From positions 19,852 through 83,851 of the forward strand of contig LLCB01000259.1 in NCBI GenBank assembly GCA_001414345.1: a stretch of 64,000 bases of DNA. Direction: 5' to 3'. The notes under the pieces were generated by a model. It saw only the letters and a program-made list of their open reading frames with translations. It was not told where the DNA came from and made no database searches. This DNA is from Hymenoscyphus infarciens (lineage: Eukaryota > Ascomycota > Leotiomycetes > Helotiales > Helotiaceae). The translations under genes were made by a program, and so were the position numbers. Below, one piece after another: positions 21,619-34,917 of the stretch. Position 1 is the stretch's first letter. Every line of letters begins with the position of its first letter.

Positions 21619-22949
21619 ATGGCAGACGACGAATTCGACATCGATATCTATGGCGATGCCAATCCTGAAGATACTCCCTTCAAAAAGGATGAAGAGGGCG
21701 ACGTGAAGATCGATGGGGTTGAGGAGGCTGTCAATGGACATGCTGATAATACTAATGGCCTGAAGCACGAGGAGGAGCAGGACGACCTAGACGACGATTA
21801 TGTTGACATCAAGGTTACCAAAGACGATAACGATCGCAAAATGGACGAACAGCAGAAAATCAAGAGCACTGACGAGTCTGGTGCAGACCTCTTAAAAATC
21901 CCGAAGCAGGCCCCGCAACAACAAGGTGTCAAGCGTAAAGAAGGCTCTGATGATCGTCCCATAGATCCTGGAGCAACAACAGCCCTACTAATTTCAGAGC
22001 TGCACTGGTGGAATACTGATGACGATGTCCGTGGTTGGGTTAACCAGGCTCAGGTCGAGGACGAGTTGAAAGAAATCACTTTCTCCGAGCACAAAGTCAA
22101 TGGCAAAAGCAAAGGGTACGTTTCAATCTCTACCTAATACTTCGGAATGCTAATGAATGTATAGTCAAGCGTATGTTGAGTTTACATCCCAGCAAGCAGC
22201 TACTGCCGCGAAGCACAAGATCGATGCCTTTGGAGAGGGACAGCAATATGCGAAAAAACACACAGTAACATACTCGAACCCCAATACAAACCCCTTCCGA
22301 ACATTACCAAAAGACGCTCCACCCCGCGCTGAAAAGGGAGGACAAAGCAATCGCGGACAGTCTGGAAATTACAACGAGAGAGGAAACCAGAATGGCAATT
22401 TTGGAGGAAACTTCCGAGGACGAACTCCTGGTTACAATGCTCGTGGTGGCATGAACAACAGCAATATGAACAACAACAACTTCAATCGCAACTTCTCCAA
22501 TCCTGCCATGGGCAACATGGGAGGTGGGGGTTTTAACGCTGGAATGGGCTTCCCTAACAACCCCATGGGTGGTCAATTTGGCGGCGGATTTAACAATCGT
22601 GGTAACATGATGGGAGGTATGCGTGGAGGTCCTAACGGGATGCGAGGTGGTAGAGGAGGCATGGGTAACAATATGATGGGAGGAATGCCCATGGGTGGGA
22701 TGCCAATGGGCGGTATGCCTGGTGGGATGGGAGGTATGCCAATGAATATGGGACAGATGAACGGCATGCCAGGTGAGTCTCTTTCCAAGAAAATATTACA
22801 ACCTAACTAATCGACTATTTTCTTTAGGTGGCGGCTTTGGTGGTATGCAAGGCCATTTCAACCCAACCTTCTTCCCACAAAACCAAGCCGCTGGTGGTGG
22901 AGATTGGCAAGCTAATCCCCATGGTGCCAAACGACCTCGCCCAGAATAA
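21619..22949 (+). CDS. CPSF6/CFIm68-like RRM protein with Gly/Met/Asn-rich tail (408 aa)
   Basis: Probable mRNA 3'-end processing factor of the CPSF6/7 type; nuclear. Exons 21,619-22,115, 22,165-22,772 and 22,828-22,949. Introns are 49 and 55 nt (GTACGT/TATAG and GTGAGT/TTTAG, with CTAAT branches). An acidic N terminus (1-75) precedes one RRM: RNP2-like ALLISELHWWNTDDDV (122-137) and RNP1-like KSKGQAYVEF (163-172). The paired Trp after the first strand is typical of CPSF6. The first intron splits the RNP1 block. Residues from about 215 on are low complexity: NRGQSGNYNERGN, RGR/RGG, then MGG/MPMGG repeats. The end GAKRPRPE looks like a basic nuclear signal. The subfamily is inferred; a generic RRM factor is the alternative. 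Confidence 0.85.
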
Positions 22950-24003
22950 ATCAAACACGAAAGTGGTTTTATTATTTACGAATCATGGGTCTAGTGACCA
23001 AAAACTACACTGAATTTGGGGGATTTTCTTTTTCGAAGCAAAGCATATGGGTGGGATTGATTCGGGGCGTTGGGCTGGGAATGGTTGCTTTTCTTTTTCT
23101 TTTTCAAAAACTGGTCCCTGCTGCTCTTCCTACCTTTGTAATTGTGTATTGGTTGTACAATAGATGGCGTTTTCATTTTCATATCCTTTTTTTGATGCAT
23201 GATAGGATGTGAGTCCACATAACTGAATATTAGGACGTCTGATTTTGAGTTTTTTTGTCTGGGGGCTGTTCTTTTTCCTTATTTTTCTGATTTCTTCCTA
23301 CTTTTCCTGGTGTATTCTATATTTGTGGGATCTGCTGAGATATGCTCTTGTTGTATGATCACACTTGCTCTTCTGGTATAGGGGTTTTGTTGGCAGATTT
23401 TACTTGTGTAGCTCGGGGGACAGGGTCAAATCAGCAAAGCATGTGTGTGTAATGAGTGCACAATAAAATGTCGATGTCGATGTGTAAGATTTTGAGTCTT
23501 AGATTGGGTTATAAAATGAGAGGTCATTGGAGGCACCAAAGAAATGGAATCACCATGAAAGAAGAGGGGAGAGACAACATTTTGTTTCTATTGCGCCGAA
23601 CTACCTAACACAATGGGGTTCTCGAGTTTGATTTGGAGAATATGCATGACAAATAATTGGTAGAGGGTATTATAGGTAGCGGAGTGATGTTGGGGTTAGC
23701 GGATGGTTTGTCAAGCGTCCTACTTCCCCACCTTTGGAACATTGGACTAGCTAGGTACTCGTGATTTCAGAATCTACGAGGCATCCTCGAGGACAAGACT
23801 GTAGTTGACGAGTTGTATTTGTCCTTCATGTGTTCTGATGTCTTGGCTCAATATTGAAATAGAAATTAGCTAAATTAGTACCCCCATCGGCAATTCCTCG
23901 GCTCCTTTATCTGACGAAATATCAACCAGTACCCCGTTCCTGGCTTCTCTTTTCTTGTCTTTGGTTTCAATCAAACGTACAACAGTTTACAACATTTTAC
24001 AAT
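22950..24003. other. Intergenic, 1.05 kb, no gene seen
   Basis: T-rich 3' flank of the CPSF6-like gene and promoter of the SET gene. Short frames at 22,985-23,218 on both strands overlap in simple T/A-rich sequence and are not credible. Confidence 0.4.
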
Positions 24004-25682
24004 ATGGATATACACGAGAAATTGCACGAATGGGCGCGGGAAGTTGCGAAGGTAGAGATTAACGGGATTGTGGCTCATCGATTTGAAGGGAGGGGATTGG
24101 GAATCATTGCGGAGAGGGATTTTAAGGTATGATGATTTTTCTCTCTCTCTATCCGAGTTTTCTTTTGGCTGTTCGGGTCTTAATTCACCTTTTTTCAAAC
24201 TTGACTTTCACGTTCAAATACTCGTTTTTCTTGTTTCTGAGAGGCAATTGGTATATGATTGTGAGTCATGGGACTTGTAGTTTCGTGTCATACTACCCCT
24301 TTTTGTAACTTAGCGAATTGGTTCTGCTTCTTGTTTCATTTCTATGGGATGTTATTTTTAATTTACTTGAGTTATTTCGTTGAGTTTAGATCTTGCAGTC
24401 TTTACAGCCGTCCTCATGATTTTTACCTCGGGACATTCTTGTTGCCGAATGTATCCGAGAGTGTCTGAAGCAATCAGTTTTCATATTACAGCATATGTCT
24501 TCTCCAAGCAATCACACCTAACATATCAAACTTCACTAATCCATCAACCCTCTAGGCTGGAGAAAAACTCCTAACAGTCCCCATCTCCGCCCTCCGAACA
24601 ATCCAGACAGTGCCAAAACTCATCTCCTCGAAACTCCCAAAAATCACAACCCACGGTCTCCTAGCCGCAGAATTATGTCTAGATACCTCTTCCACCCGCT
24701 CCCTCTGGACTGCCGTCTTACCTACCCGTGAAGACTTTGCGGAATCCATACCATTGATGTGGGATCCTGAATTACAAGCTCTTCTCCCAGAAGCCGCTCA
24801 AGATCTGCTGCAGAACCAAAAAACCAAGCTGAAGAAAGATTGGGAACTGGTGGCGAAGGCGTTTCCCGAGATCAAGTACGATGATTTCGTGTATAGGTGG
24901 CTGATTGTCAATACACGGACGTTTTATTATCTGGATCCAAAGAGCAAGAAGAGTAAGAAAAAACCTGCGAGGGATGATTGTATGGTCCGTAACCCCCCCT
25001 TCCCCCCTTTATCAACTTCATCATCCCTGCTCTTGTCTTTCATTGCCAACTTCACGCAAAGCAAAAAGATGCTCGATCGACAACTAACGCAACGCAGGCA
25101 CTCAATCCCTTCGCGGATTACTTCAACCACTCCTCCAGCGGCTCAGACGTATCCTTCTCCTCAAAAGGCTACGTCATAACCGCCTCCGCGCCCATTTCAA
25201 AAGGTTCTGAAATATACATCTCATATGGAAACCATACAAACGACTTTCTCCTCGCAGAATACGGGTTCATCCTTCCGTCCACAACAAATACCTGGGATGA
25301 AATACCACTCTCATCTCATATCCTTCCTCTCCTCTCCCCTACCCAGAAATCCCATCTCAAAGATGCAGGGTTCCTAGGCAAGTACGTTTTGGATAGAGAA
25401 ACGGTGTGTTATAGGACGCAAGTAGCATTACGGATTTTATGTTTACCGCTTGGGAGGTGGAAAAGGTTCGTTGAGGGGACGGAAGATGGGAGTAGGGATC
25501 AGGAGGTTGTAGATGGGAAATTGTTAGACATTCTAAGGAAGCTGAAAGGGGAGCTCAAGGGGAAGTTAGGAGCTGTGAAGAAGGTTAAAGCCGGAATGGA
25601 GTGTCAGAAGGAGGTATTGAGAGCGAGGTGGGAGCAGATAGATTTTTTGATCGAAAGTGCTATTGAGAGAATAGAAGAATGA
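24004..25682 (+). CDS. SET-domain protein lysine methyltransferase, RKM/SETD3 type (378 aa)
   Basis: SAM-dependent methyltransferase of the Rubisco-LSMT-like class, which in fungi methylates ribosomal and other non-histone proteins. Exons 24,004-24,126, 24,556-24,984 and 25,098-25,682. Motif I is GRGLGIIAERDFKAGEKLL, formed across the first intron. NPFADYFNHS (187-196) and ISYGNHTNDFLLAEYGF with Tyr227 are the core SET boxes. An LSMT substrate-binding-like helical tail follows. The start ATG begins MDIHEKLHEWAREVAK, a usual N terminus for the class. Intron 1 is 429 nt, far longer than its neighbours' introns; intron 2 (113 nt) uses the weak donor GTCCGT, and both joins keep frame. The substrate cannot be deduced. 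Confidence 0.88.
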
Positions 25683-26164
25683 AATCTTGTTACAATCAAA
25701 AGGGTCCCATTCTACCAAGCATTCCAAAAGAACCGACATCCTAAAATTGAAAACACAATCATATTGATTCTTATAGTCATCAATGCTCTCATTCTCATCT
25801 ACTTCCAATCAAGGAGAATTAACTATACATTTAGAGGGGAGTTACTTCTGCTCATTTGTTTCTTCTTGTTTGGCTGTTTTTCTTTTCTCGTTCATTGCGC
25901 TCTCCTCGAGCGAGAAAGCAAAACGCCAGATACCATGCTCCTCTCCCAATCATGAAAACACCATTATCCTACACCCCTCCATCCACCCTCTCTCTCTTAC
26001 CCACCGACTCACTCTCCAACACATCTTCTCTGCCACTATAAAGGGAAAGAAAGCTGATGGAGAAAATGTTGCTGATGAATGGTCAAGTATTGTAATGCAT
26101 AGTATGTACAAAACACACCTCCAGCCTGATTCATAACCAAGCCAAAGCCCGATGGTCAAATCAA
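25683..26164. other. Convergent 3' intergenic region
   Basis: 480 bp between the stop codons of the SET gene and pim1, AT-moderate with no coding frame. It should hold both 3' UTRs. Confidence 0.4.
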
Positions 26165-29100
26165 TTAATCATCATCAGAGTCCTCATCCTTCTCCTTATC
26201 AGCCTTCTTCTTCTTCTTCAACTGATCTTTCCACTGATTGTTCGCTTGCTCAACATCTAGGTTTGGGAAGACGAGATCGAAAACATCGGAATACCATTTC
26301 GCTGGATGTCCTTCGATGCCTTCTTTGATATTCTATTTCCAACCTGTTAGCTTTCATTCACATAGTGTGTTGCTGTATAGGTCATATTGGAGGAGGGGAA
26401 ATATTTACCTCAGGAAGCTCCAACCAATCAGACATATTGTCATCCGGGAAGATAATCATCTTTGACCCCGCCCGCCTCGCAGCAACAGTCTTCTCCCTCA
26501 ACCCCCCAATCCTCAACACCTTGCCCGTAACCGTCAGTTCCCCCGTCATAGCAATAGTAGGATCCAGCGGTCTATCCAACGCCAAAGACAACAACGAAGT
26601 AGCCATCGTAATCCCCGCACTTGGTCCATCCTTAGGCACCGCCCCCTCGGGACAATGTAAATGCACCTTTGCATGATCGAAAAATTCGTTCTTTGGGAAT
26701 TTCCTCGCCATGACCGATTTGGCGAAGGAGTAGGCGATGGCAGTGGATTCCCGCATTACGGCTTTCAGGTTTCCGGTTTTCGCGAGACCGGGTTGCGAGG
26801 AGTTCTTGAGAGCGGACTCGAGGATGGATTCTACATAAAGTGCAGCCCCGCCCATTTGTGTCCACGCAAGACCCATTGCTACTCCTGGAGGTGTGATTTC
26901 GTAGAGGCGGTCCGAGGTGAAGACTGGAGGACCGACATAGTCTTTGAGGTTCTGGCGGTCGATCTCAACTTGGACTGTATCTGGGACCTTGAGACTGATG
27001 CGTGGCTTTTCAGTAGTCTCCTTTGCGATATTTTCTGATGTCTCTTTGACATCTGTCTCGTCTTTCTTCGACTCTTCAAGCGCAGCTTTGCCCTCATCGG
27101 TCAAAGCATCCTCTTCAGGTAATTCTGTCTCCCCGATATCTTGAACGATTTTGAGAGCTGCTTTACGGTACACCTTCTCAATTTGTTTCTTGAGATTTCG
27201 AACTCCGGATTCTCGACAATATGATTTGATGAGTTCCTCGATAGCTTCTTTGTTGAGATTTACGTTTGCCTCGTTCAAACCGGCAAGTTCTTTTGCGGCA
27301 GGAGCGAGATATCGTTCTGCAATAGCCATTTTCTCGTCTGCTACGTAGCCAGAGAGCTGGATGACTTCCATACGATCAAGAAGAGGGCGAGGAATGGTGT
27401 CAGTCATGTTCGCTGTGCAGACAAAGAGTACTTTGCTTAGATCAACGGGAACATCCAAATATTGATCCAAGAAAGAGTTGTTTTGTTCTGGGTCGAGAAG
27501 TTCGAGCAATGCGCTTGCTGGATCTCCTTGGTGTCCACGACCTAACTTATCGATTTCGTCAATGAGAATGAGGGGATTTTCGGTTTGGCATTTCTTCAAT
27601 GCTTGGATAATTCTTCCAGGAAGAGCACCAACGTATGTTCTCCGGTGACCTTTAATTTCCGCCACATCAGCTAGACCACCAACACTGAAGCGGTAATATT
27701 GACGGTTAAGAGCGCGAGCAATAGACTTTCCAATACTTGTTTTACCTACTCCAGGAGGACCGACGAAGCACAAGATTTTGCCCTCAACTGTTCCCCTTAG
27801 TTTGCCTACCGCAATGAACTCCAGAATGCGATCCTTGACATCTTTCAGTCCGTGATGATCTTCATCAAGAACAGTCATCGCATTCTTGATTCCAAAGTTC
27901 TCGGCACTTCGCTGCCCCCAAGGGATTTGAGTTAGCCAATCCAGGTAGTTCCTTGTGACATTGAATTCTGAGGCGGCTGGCTCTAAATGAGCGAGCTTGT
28001 TCAGCTCTTCATCGAAGACCTTCTTTACCGCTTCAGGCATAGCAAGTTTCACCGCTCTTTCCCGGAATTTCTCGACAAGCTTATCTTTGCCGTCTGATTC
28101 AATTCCCAATTCCCGGCGAATTCCTTTCATTTGCTCCATAAGCCAATATTCTCTTTGGCGTTTTTGGATCGATCGCTCAACATCTTTGGAGATTTTGGAT
28201 TGCAGTTGTGCGTTCATAAGCTCTTTCTTGAGCACCACAAGAGCTTTCTGTAACCGATCCTCAACATTCAGCGTCTCGAGAACCTCTTGCAGTTCAGCAT
28301 CTTCTCCCGCTGATACAGCGGCCGCAAAGTCAGCCAACTTCGCTGGCTCTTGCATAACATTCCCTGCAGTTTGTGACATGGAAAATGTAGAGATTTGGTC
28401 TCGGAAGAGACTATTGAGATTGGCTACTTCCTTGAAGACATTGATGATCTCGCTGGTGACGGCGCGAATTATGGGCGATTTGGGGTCATGAGGTTCTTCT
28501 GTAATATTTTCTACATTGACCAGAGAGACGTTATATTTTCGGAGAAAGGAGGTTGGTTCGTAGTGTGCAGCAGATGTATCTGCCTTGGAGCCGGTTTGAA
28601 CAGCGCCCTCTTCAAAAGAGGCAACTACATCGCCCTTCTTATTTTGAGTGACTTCTTCATTCGTACCCTTGATAGGAATTGGCTCCGGAATTGGTGGCTC
28701 AGTAGAACTTGGTTCAACCTTTGCCTCGGTAGCACCTGGCTTTGCTGGGTTTATCAATTCAGACATCCTAATTCTTCGGTGTGGGTAAAGAACAGCCGTG
28801 AGAGCCCCCTCGTCTCCATGGACAGGAAATGCACTCGTGATCTGAGCAAAAACACCAATATCATGAACATCCTCCATATTTTCAATCGTATCCGCATCGT
28901 TGTGTTCATCCTTAAACAAGAAAGCCCCGACATATGGTTGACCCCTTTTAATCATTTCCTGAATCGCAGCTACAACATTTGGATCCCGTATCGTCATCGC
29001 TTTATAGAACCCAGGAAATAGAGGTCGTTTCGTAATTGGAATCGCCAGTACTCGGGGATAAACATCTGGCACCGTAGGCTTGAGAATGGCCTTGTCGATG

Positions 29101-29567
29101 GCGGGTTTCCGTCCTTTTTTACCATCTCCGCCCCCGCTCCCAGAATCGCCTCCTGCGCCAGATGAAGCTGCGCTTCCCTTGCCATCAGCAGCGCTTCCTG
29201 GGGTTTCGCCCTTTGCAGAGCCAGAACTCTTGGTTTTCCCTTCAATTACGATGCCTTCGTCGACTGCCGCCACCTCTTTCTCCTCCGTCCGGTCTTTCTC
29301 CTCTTTAATTTTCTCAACCACAGGCACTTCCTTCACATCCTTCGGTGCCTCTTTCCGTCTCGTAGGACTCGTCGAGAAATGTGATATGCATATGGAAGAC
29401 TTCGACGAAGCTCGAGGGTAAAGTTGCCGCCGGGGAGATAATATGGAGGTAGCGTGTAATCTACCCGTATGGGAGTAATTCGATATCGATCGAGCTGTAG
29501 AAGAAGATACCGAGCGCGTGGTATTCCGAATTGCAAGCCGCCATGGCAGATTCTGGCCGTACAACAT
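26165..29567 (-). CDS. pim1: Mitochondrial Lon protease (1,108 aa)
   Basis: ATP-dependent serine protease of the mitochondrial matrix that removes damaged proteins and maintains mtDNA. Exons 26,409-29,567 and 26,165-26,332. The 76-nt intron (GTAAAT/AAATAG) joins LELPE to NIKEGIEG. Basic, Ser/Arg-rich residues 1-70 are a presequence, ending near HFSTSPTRRKE. An Ala/Gly/Ser-rich linker follows, then the Lon substrate-binding domain (RVLAIPITKRPLFPGFYKA). The AAA+ module has Walker A GPPGVGKT (603-610) and Walker B LILIDEIDKLG. The protease domain has catalytic Ser983 in KDGPSAG and Lys1026 in LREKTVAA, 43 residues apart as in bacterial Lon. Length fits yeast Pim1 (1,133). The acidic tail DEDSDDD comes from exon 2. 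Confidence 0.97.
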
Positions 29568-30365
29568 GTTGATGTATTTCTCTGTTTTGAGTCGTGTGTC
29601 GAGGAGGGAGAATAGTCTCGCCTTGATGCGCCGTATGCAGATGCAGACCCCTTTTAGGCCAATCTACCCTGAATTGAAAATGGACAATGTACAAAATACA
29701 GAATGGATACAAGAAGAGGATTGCTAGATGTGCAGAGGAAGAGACGAAGCAATCAACTAGGTTGCGAATTGAATCGTCACTACGAGATGCTTTCAAAGCC
29801 GAGCGGAGACGCAAAGCTCCGATATGCAGGGTTATGCTCTTGGCTTGTGAACTGATTTCGCCCGCTCTCCATAATTGTACCATCCGATTGCGGACAATAT
29901 AATTCGAGGGGCATAGTTATCTTTTGAGGAGAATAAGTGAGACTAAAATCTGCCTTTCTTGGTGTCACTCTTGCCAATTTTCTCTTCACAAAAAGCATAC
30001 GAGAGTAAGAGAGGCTGGTATTACTAATTTACTCTGCGAACATAGTTGAGATAGACCCGAGTGATGAGAAATCAGTTGTTCGTAGAGTATACTCACTTCT
30101 CTATTTTTATATTAATCTTCCTATTGGTATTGTATTGTACTTTCTTCAGTGACCTTGCCCTTCCCTCAATCCTATTACCTTTACTAATGGGACGATGATA
30201 ACCTCCCTGTGTGCAATACTAATAACTAGTCATAGACCTGACCAGCTGCGATTATTATAACGAGCCAGAAAAAGGCACAATGTGCGTCTAGAATTTTCAT
30301 TGATCCATAATGTACTAATACTCAATCCATCCACCCATTTCTCTACAATCCCCCGATCAACCTGA
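29568..30365. other. Intergenic, 0.8 kb, no gene seen
   Basis: pim1 promoter side and bro1 3' flank. No frame resembles a protein. Confidence 0.4.
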
Positions 30366-33300
30366 TCATCTCCAAGCATTAAGACCAGCCCAAGGATCCG
30401 CCGAGCTCTGTTGTTGCTGCTGCTGCTGTGAACTATATCTCTGCTGTTGTTGTCCACCATAAGAATCATGTGGCTGTCCATACGTCTGCTGTGGTCCCAG
30501 AGGCGGTGGTCCAGGAGGCGGTGGAGGTGGAACATATCCTGGAGGGACATTGAATTGTTGATGGGGCATAGGGGATTGTGGTTGCCTACCATACTGACTA
30601 TGATTGAATTGCGTCTGGGTAGGAGGAGGAGACATTTGATGCGAGAAGTGCGTTTGTGTAGGTGGTGGGGACATGTGTCCGAATTGAGTTTGATTTGGAG
30701 GTGGGGAGATTGGTTGGTTGGGGTCCCGAGGAGGGTACATGCTCGGATTGTAACCTCCTTGTTGTCCTTGAGGTTGTGGATTATGTTTTTGGGCAATGTA
30801 AATATCAGGAGGATGTCTCTTCTGTGGAGGTTGCGGGGGAGGTGCATATTGAGATCCATTAGGCGCAAATGCGTTGTGACTAGATTGTGACTGTGGAGGC
30901 TGTGGGGAAGCAGGGACTTGGTATTGACCAGCAAAGTTTGTCGAAGGATATCGAGTGGTAGGTGATGGATTTTGAAAGGATGCTGAATGTGAACGAGGAG
31001 GCTTGCTGGGGGATGTTGAGGGGTCCATAGACATGCGCTCCATAAGTCCACGAAGGCGCTCTCGCTCCCGATCGGCTTGTCCGCTAGCATTGGCGGCTCG
31101 TTCTTGCTCGATGTGGTTGAGCAGTTGCGCACCCTCTGCTCGTCGATTATTGACAAACGTTTCAACGTTTTTGTCCAAGCTATCGACAGTGTCTTTCATC
31201 TCGCTATACCACTGCTTTGCAGATTGGAGCCCGGCCTCGAGATCTAAAAATTCTTGATAGATCCGCTTATATCTCGACATCACAGAACTTCTTTGCCTAG
31301 TGATATTTTCATATTTGCTTTGTTCTGAACGAACTCTCTTGTCTTGCAGTAGAGTGTTGAATGTTGAGGTAAGCTCCTTCATGAGCGAAGATTGCTTATG
31401 ATTTGCAGATATGAGACGATTTTGGTGGGGACGGAATTTTTCTAGTTCTGCTTGAAAGAGCTGGGTCTCGAACGTGGAGATTGCCTTCTTGTTGAGAATG
31501 AGTACTTGCGAAATGTCATCGTTGTGTACCTGGTCAGGTCAGCATTTACAAACTCATATGATGAGAGAGTTCCCTACCTTTTCCTTCAGATCTTTCAGCA
31601 CCTGCGCCCTTTCGCGCTTCAGCAGATTCAGCTTTTTGAGAATTTCTTCTACCTTGTTGACCTGATCCATAACACTGACACCGGTCTCCTCGAAATCATC
31701 GCCCAGAAGATTCCCTTGCCCGTCACTCGGGCTGCCGCGCGATTTACCACCCACCTGAATAAGCGCTTTTTGCCATAATACATCGGCCTCATTAATCTCG
31801 GCGGCTGATCGCATCTCATCGAAATCCACATCAAATTGCCGCAGTTTCGAATACAATTGGCTATCACTCTTTGAGGCTTCCTCAAGCGCGTCCCGATAAT
31901 TCTTGATGTCGTTCCGAAGAGTCGTTGTCAGTCTGGAACTTGGCTGCTGAGTCCAGTCTGCTTCATACTTGGATCTCATTTTTTCACAAACACTCTCTTC
32001 CATATCCAGTTGTTTGCTGCTTTTGTCCAGCACACTGATCACATCCTCTTTCCTCGACCTCAAGTAATCAAAAGTAGGGCCGGGATTATCATGGGCTGCA
32101 ACATCATCACACCATCCTCGGAATTCATCGTCCGCCGTAAGTTCTTGATCAAATCCACCCTTGATGATCTGTAGCGCATTGGGGAGTCTCAAATAATCCA
32201 AGCTTGCTGCCATTTCACCGTTTGCAATTTCGACTCGTTCAGTTTCGGCTCGAATTAATTTCGCCTTTTCTTCATCATACAAACTCGCTGACTCTGTGAC
32301 TGACATTGGCACAATTTTCTGGAAAATGTCCGGACCCGTAATCCGCTGAATATCCTGACCAGCGTATAATTCGCTCACCGGGATCGCTTTGGCTGCTGGA
32401 AGTTTTGGAATTACTGTGAGGGCAGCTTCAACGGGGACAGTCTGGTGATATATGTAGTCATTGTCTTTCACAAGTTCAACAAGTTTCTCCTGCACGTTTG
32501 CCAGATGCCGCTTGGAAAGTTCAAAAAGATTCGGTCCAGTCTCAGCAGTAAGATTGGAATTTGCAGGAACGCTGGATGGAAAAGCATTTGCAAGTTTGTT
32601 GGCCTCTTTCGCTGCTGTCTCTGCTGCTTGGAGCCGAGCGATGGCCACACCGTGTGAGTTGGCATCGTCGTCGGCTAAGGCCTGGTAGTATTGCGCCAAA
32701 GAGTTCATATAATTGGATTTGATCTAGATCAAAATTAGCCGCTTAACCTTGCGATTGAAAAAGTAAGAAAATGCCCTCATAATGGGCCTACATTGCCATA
32801 TGTTGATTCCACACGGCACAACTCCCAAAAAGTTGTGATGGGTTTTCCATACCTGAACAACCAAAAGCCAAACTTTCTCGAATATGGCCTTGTTGACATT
32901 CTCTTGTGTTCCTTCCACAGCCTGAGCATATAAGTAGCCCGCTTGGCTGGCAAGCTTTGCCAAAAGCCCGACCTTCTTGCCATCCGCAATCTGCTTTTCC
33001 AAGAATACCTCTTGCCCCTGAGCAAGCATAACCTGTATAAGCGTCTTCACTGTCTCTCGGCTCAGATCTGTAGATGGTGCATGTAGGAAATTCTCATTGA
33101 TGTATGTGAACATGCCCGCGGAAGCTTGGAAAGAATGGTAGGCGGTTTTGAGACCAGAGTCTTCCGATCGAGTTTGGTGAGCAGCATGGCAGGATAGGAC
33201 GGCAGAAATGTTGAATATTATAGATGCTTTCTCATATGCTAAGGAGTATTGGGCCGTTGGTTTATGTGTAAAAGCATCGAACCTGTAATTAGACAAATTA

Positions 33301-33613
33301 GCCCCCACCCCGGAATGTCTGGGCGGGAATTATCGTACCATGTAAAAGAGATTTTGATATGGTTCTCATCCACGGGAAATCGAAGATCCAAAAACTCTAA
33401 CTGTCCGTAGTATCTGTATAGCAGGTCTCGTCCGGCGGCACTGTCCTTTCCAGCACCTCTCATATCCTGCCGCAATCGATTCAGCGTCGCACACTCCTCC
33501 GCATACCGCTCTGGATCATCTCCATATGTCTGTCGAATATATCCCTTCAACGGTTGGATCCAGTCTATCTCGTTCGTCGCCTTCAAAGGCACTGATATCA
33601 TGGGCGCCTGCAT
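30366..33613 (-). CDS. bro1: BRO1/ALIX endosomal sorting protein (1,004 aa)
   Basis: Class E Vps factor. It binds ESCRT-III Snf7 and recruits the Doa4 deubiquitinase on endosomes; in filamentous fungi it also relates to PalA-type pH signalling proteins. Exons 33,339-33,613, 32,853-33,282, 31,578-32,723 and 30,366-31,529; introns of 56, 129 and 48 nt. The first join restores FTWFDAFTHKP. Bro1 domain at about 5-390 (MISVPLKATNEIDWIQPLK, ASIIFNISAVLSCHA). Central coiled V domain at about 400-780. Pro/Gln-rich tail from about 787, with three copies of a PPPTQTQF-type unit, PPPPPPGPPPLGP and a run of seven Gln. MQAPMIS matches family N termini. PalA is a paralogue; the N-terminal sequence favours Bro1. 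Confidence 0.95.
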
Positions 33614-34917
33614 CCTGCCTTTGCTCCTGGGAGCCGCAGCTCAACTTCCTCCTCGCAGCGCACAAAAGCACTCTTCTAGTCCAATTTCCACGTCGCTTCC
33701 TCTCTTGGCCAGTCCCCTCCGTACAGATGGCGTTCTTCCAAAGTCGTGGGGGCAGCGTCCGGCGGGACCTAGCTACGTTTACGATAGGCGGGAGATGAGG
33801 GGTGACTTCGCGCGATGCAATGCAGTTGCAGGTGTCCAGTACAGCGGTGCAAATTCTAGCTGGATGAAGCAATTAGGTACCTCGTGCGCTGTACGTCATG
33901 CATGCGATTCATGGTCTTTGTGCTTGAGGTGAATGGGGTGAGGGATGGTGTTGTTAATTGTTCTGCTGGTTGGGCGCAAGTCTGAGTTGTGGGTTGGCAG
34001 TGACGGTGTGGTGAGACTGAGGATGGCAAGAGAGAGAGGGGTGGGTCAAGGGTGATCCCGTTCAATCGTGACGGGAGGCAAAGGGGCAAGGGGTAGCAGA
34101 TGAAGTCGTCGTCAAGCTTATTATTCGACGAGGCGGCATCTGCACCTGCAGCGGAAACGGCAAATACCTGCAGAAAACAAACACAAACATATGTGGCCGT
34201 TTGGGAGACCCGCGTCTGCGTAGTACTCCGTACTGTACCGATTGCAGGAGAGAGTTCGCAACTCTGGGATTGTGGATTTCCACATAAAGGATGAAGGATG
34301 AAGCGCCAACAACTAAGCGCCCAGGTGATGGGCAAGGCCAATATCTCTACGGATATATCTTCCACCGCCATTCCACCAAAGCTTTGCATTGCGCTTTTGG
34401 CCTGATCGATAATCCTCCCAATATTTTTAACCGCTGGGCCCCCAAAGCGACTGACGCTCCACAGAACCACCAAAGCACAAGAGATCCTATCATCTACTCG
34501 AGCACTCTCTCATATGTTGTTCCTCAGGGGCTCGTCACCAAAGCGGTATGATACATAACCCTCGCTAGTCCCTCCCTTTCTGCTCCACTGAGGTAACTTT
34601 CTATCGCTAAAAAAATCCATTTCGTCAGATGTGGCAGAACTGAAGCAACAAGTTCATCAATCACTGTCCACTTTCCTAGGATATGGCTTGTTTGAGAATT
34701 GCCCATGGAAAAGTATGGGTGTGCTGGGCATGCAAGTCGCGAACATTATCAACCAGTGGTACGTTGCTTTGGGCCTTTGATGTTTTCATTGGCTCGACCT
34801 CAATATGCCGAATCTGTGCTATCACAACACCATGCGTGTGACGAGGAACATGGAAGTTTTCATGGTCATCACAGGATCAGCATAGAAAGAGGAGTAGAAT
34901 CTCAATACGGGGCAACT
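33614..34917. other. bro1 upstream region, no convincing gene
   Basis: A minus-strand frame of 205 codons (33,856-34,473) starts in this region, but it lacks recognisable motifs and resembles a chance frame in GC-normal DNA. The first 200-300 bp should be the bro1 promoter and leader. Confidence 0.35.

Noticed and set aside
28395..29021. 208-codon plus-strand frame opposite pim1
   Set aside because: Antisense shadow of the Lon coding region; no motifs, and Lon is certain on the other strand.
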